Part shown: one piece after another, positions 6,460 to 7,399 of the stretch
How positions within the stretch are numbered: the stretch's first letter is position 1
Layout: each line of letters opens with the position of its first letter
DNA from: an uncultured Ancrocorticia sp.
GTDB taxonomy: Bacteria > Actinomycetota > Actinomycetes > Actinomycetales > Actinomycetaceae
Length of the DNA stretch: 7,399 nt
Assembly (NCBI GenBank): GCA_905373325.1
Contig: CAJPTB010000086.1
Coordinates: 1 to 7,399, forward strand
Direction: 5' to 3'
Program-made: the position numbers and the translations under genes
Notes under the pieces: generated by a model
Seen by the model: only the letters and a program-made list of their open reading frames with translations
Told to the model about the DNA's origin: nothing
Database searches by the model: none

Positions 6460-7399
6460 GTGAAGAAAGGCAACCACAATCGCCGGGTGCCGTGGCAAGG
6501 GCCGACGCCCGGCCGGGACCCGATGTCCGAACCGAGTCGAGTGCCGGAAGCGAACCCGACGACGAAAACGAGCCGCACATCCGAACCAGGCCGTAAGCGC
6601 GGATTGGCTGAAGGAAGCCAATCCGCCGCCAAGAGACGCGCGCGGGCCGGCATCTCACTTTTCTTCTTCACCAACGGTGCGATCTTCGCGGGAATACTGC
6701 CGCGGTTTCCCGAGGTGAAGAGCGCCTTGGGCTTGACCAACGCCGAGTTCGGCGTCCTGGCAATCGTCTCGGCCGTGGGGTCGATGTGCTCGGCGAACCT
6801 TCCGGCCTACTTCATCCGCAAGATGGGGGCGCTGTCGGCGTCGCTGTGGTGGACGGTCGCGCTCGTCGCGGCGATCGGCTTTGCCGGCGTGTCCGTAGAA
6901 CTGAAAAGCCCCGTGTTCTTCGGGGCTTGCCTCTTCACTGCGGGAGCCTCGGACGCCATCGTCGATATGGCTCAAAATCGCCATGCCATGCGGATTCAAG
7001 CGGCGTACGGAAGAACCGTCATCAACTCGCTCCACGCCCTGTGGAGCGCGGGGTGCATCGTAGGCGGCCTTCTCGGCACGGGATTGGCGGCCTTGGGCGT
7101 GCCCCTGTGGATTCACACGCTAGGCGCCTCTCTTGCGCTTTTGTGCGTCGCCGTTGCGGCCGTCCGCCTGTCGGAGCTTCCCGACGACGCCGTTTCCCAG
7201 CGGGCCCGGGCGGAACACGCCCGCGGCGGCACTCTCGGCGCTCGTTTTCTCACCTTGGTTCCCCTCGCCCTCATAGGAATCGCCGGAATTCAGATCGAGA
7301 TCGTCGGCAACGACTGGAGCGCCAACTTTTTCGCCGGCCCCGTGGGTTGGAAAGCCGCCGACGCCGGAATCGCTTACGTCATCATGGTCGCCGCCCAGT
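6460..7399 (+). CDS. MFS transporter, YbjJ/fucose-permease type, 3' end outside window
   Basis: A partial gene: 313 complete codons, still open at the window edge. After a hydrophilic basic tail (about 1-62), several hydrophobic segments follow, approximately at 64-82, 96-118, 126-146, 150-168, 196-213, 216-236, 264-282 and 300-313. FFFTNGAIFAGILPRFPEVK (68-87), GASDAIVDMAQNRHAMRIQ (162-180), INSLHALWSAGCIVGG (188-203) and GNDWSANFF (283-291) resemble the YbjJ/FucP-like branch of the major facilitator superfamily. It is probably an inner-membrane secondary transporter; the substrate cannot be told. The GTG at 6460 is chosen because of the -10 box in front of it. An ATG at 6523 or a GTG at 6541 would give a shorter tail and also keep all membrane segments. 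It is divergent from rmuC across 182 bp. Confidence 0.85.
   Translation, partial: MKKGNHNRRVPWQGPTPGRDPMSEPSRVPEANPTTKTSRTSEPGRKRGLAEGSQSAAKRRARAGISLFFFTNGAIFAGILPRFPEVKSALGLTNAEFGVLAIVSAVGSMCSANLPAYFIRKMGALSASLWWTVALVAAIGFAGVSVELKSPVFFGACLFTAGASDAIVDMAQNRHAMRIQAAYGRTVINSLHALWSAGCIVGGLLGTGLAALGVPLWIHTLGASLALLCVAVAAVRLSELPDDAVSQRARAEHARGGTLGARFLTLVPLALIGIAGIQIEIVGNDWSANFFAGPVGWKAADAGIAYVIMVAAQ
6599..6626 (+). other. Perfect 11-bp hairpin in the 5' end of the MFS gene
   Basis: GCGGATTGGCT (6599-6609) is exactly complementary to AGCCAATCCGC (6616-6626) across the six-base loop GAAGGA. No U-tract follows, so it is not a standard terminator. It falls in codons for the hydrophilic tail just before the first membrane segment. 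It could act as an mRNA structure, a protein-binding palindrome or an attenuation element. Confidence 0.75.
6906..6928 (+). other. Terminator-like hairpin inside the MFS gene
   Basis: AAGCCCCG (6906-6913) pairs perfectly with CGGGGCTT (6921-6928) across a seven-base loop. Two further A residues (6904-6905) precede it. The T-rich side downstream is weak (GCCTCTTC), so termination would be inefficient at best. The reading frame LKSPVFFGACLF is intact through it and the protein matches its family here, so it may be chance within GC-rich codons. Confidence 0.5.

Noticed and set aside
1..7399. Search for tRNA, rRNA, CRISPR arrays, IS ends, prophage or toxin-antitoxin genes
   Set aside because: By eye I found no cloverleaf, no regularly spaced repeat-spacer pattern, no transposase or integrase motif and no small paired genes.

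Overview
The window is GC-rich chromosomal DNA, and I read it as actinobacterial (Actinomycetota). Three things point there. The xseA/xseB genes for exonuclease VII lie divergent to ispH, an arrangement also known from Mycobacterium. The proteins are rich in Ala, Arg and Gly, with long charged tails. Two genes, ispH and a transporter gene, appear to be leaderless: each has a TAnnnT -10 box exactly 6 nt before a GTG start. I cannot name the genus. Every gene belongs to a known family. I see no RNA gene, IS element, prophage, CRISPR array or obvious foreign island.

Layout. Positions 1-236 hold no gene I can support. The first 50 bases are AT-rich and carry three copies of TGTTATC. On the minus strand, an apparent operon reads right to left: xseA (3083-1740), xseB (1762-1220) and a PfkB-family sugar kinase (1223-237). 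Its members overlap by 23 bp and 4 bp. A 121-bp divergent intergenic region (3084-3204) carries a near-perfect 19-bp direct repeat with a 24-bp period. From it, ispH (3205-4335) and a coupled AlkD-like DNA glycosylase gene (4332-5030) read on the plus strand. This pair converges on rmuC (6277-5045, minus), with only 14 bp between the stop codons. After a second divergent region (6278-6459), an MFS transporter of the YbjJ/fucose-permease type starts at 6460 and runs off the right edge.

How the genes relate. ExoVII (XseA plus XseB), the AlkD-like glycosylase and RmuC are all DNA-maintenance proteins. They surround ispH, the last enzyme of the MEP isoprenoid pathway. A sugar kinase is attached to the exonuclease operon and an alkylbase glycosylase to the isoprenoid gene, both through 4-bp start/stop overlaps. 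This looks like ordinary compact bacterial organisation, not a new defence or biosynthetic system.

The features most worth a second look are these: the unusually long low-complexity tails of XseB, including a 21-bp tandem repeat; the direct repeat in the xseA/ispH promoter region; the GTTATC repeats at the left edge; and a perfect 11-bp hairpin in the 5' end of the transporter reading frame.
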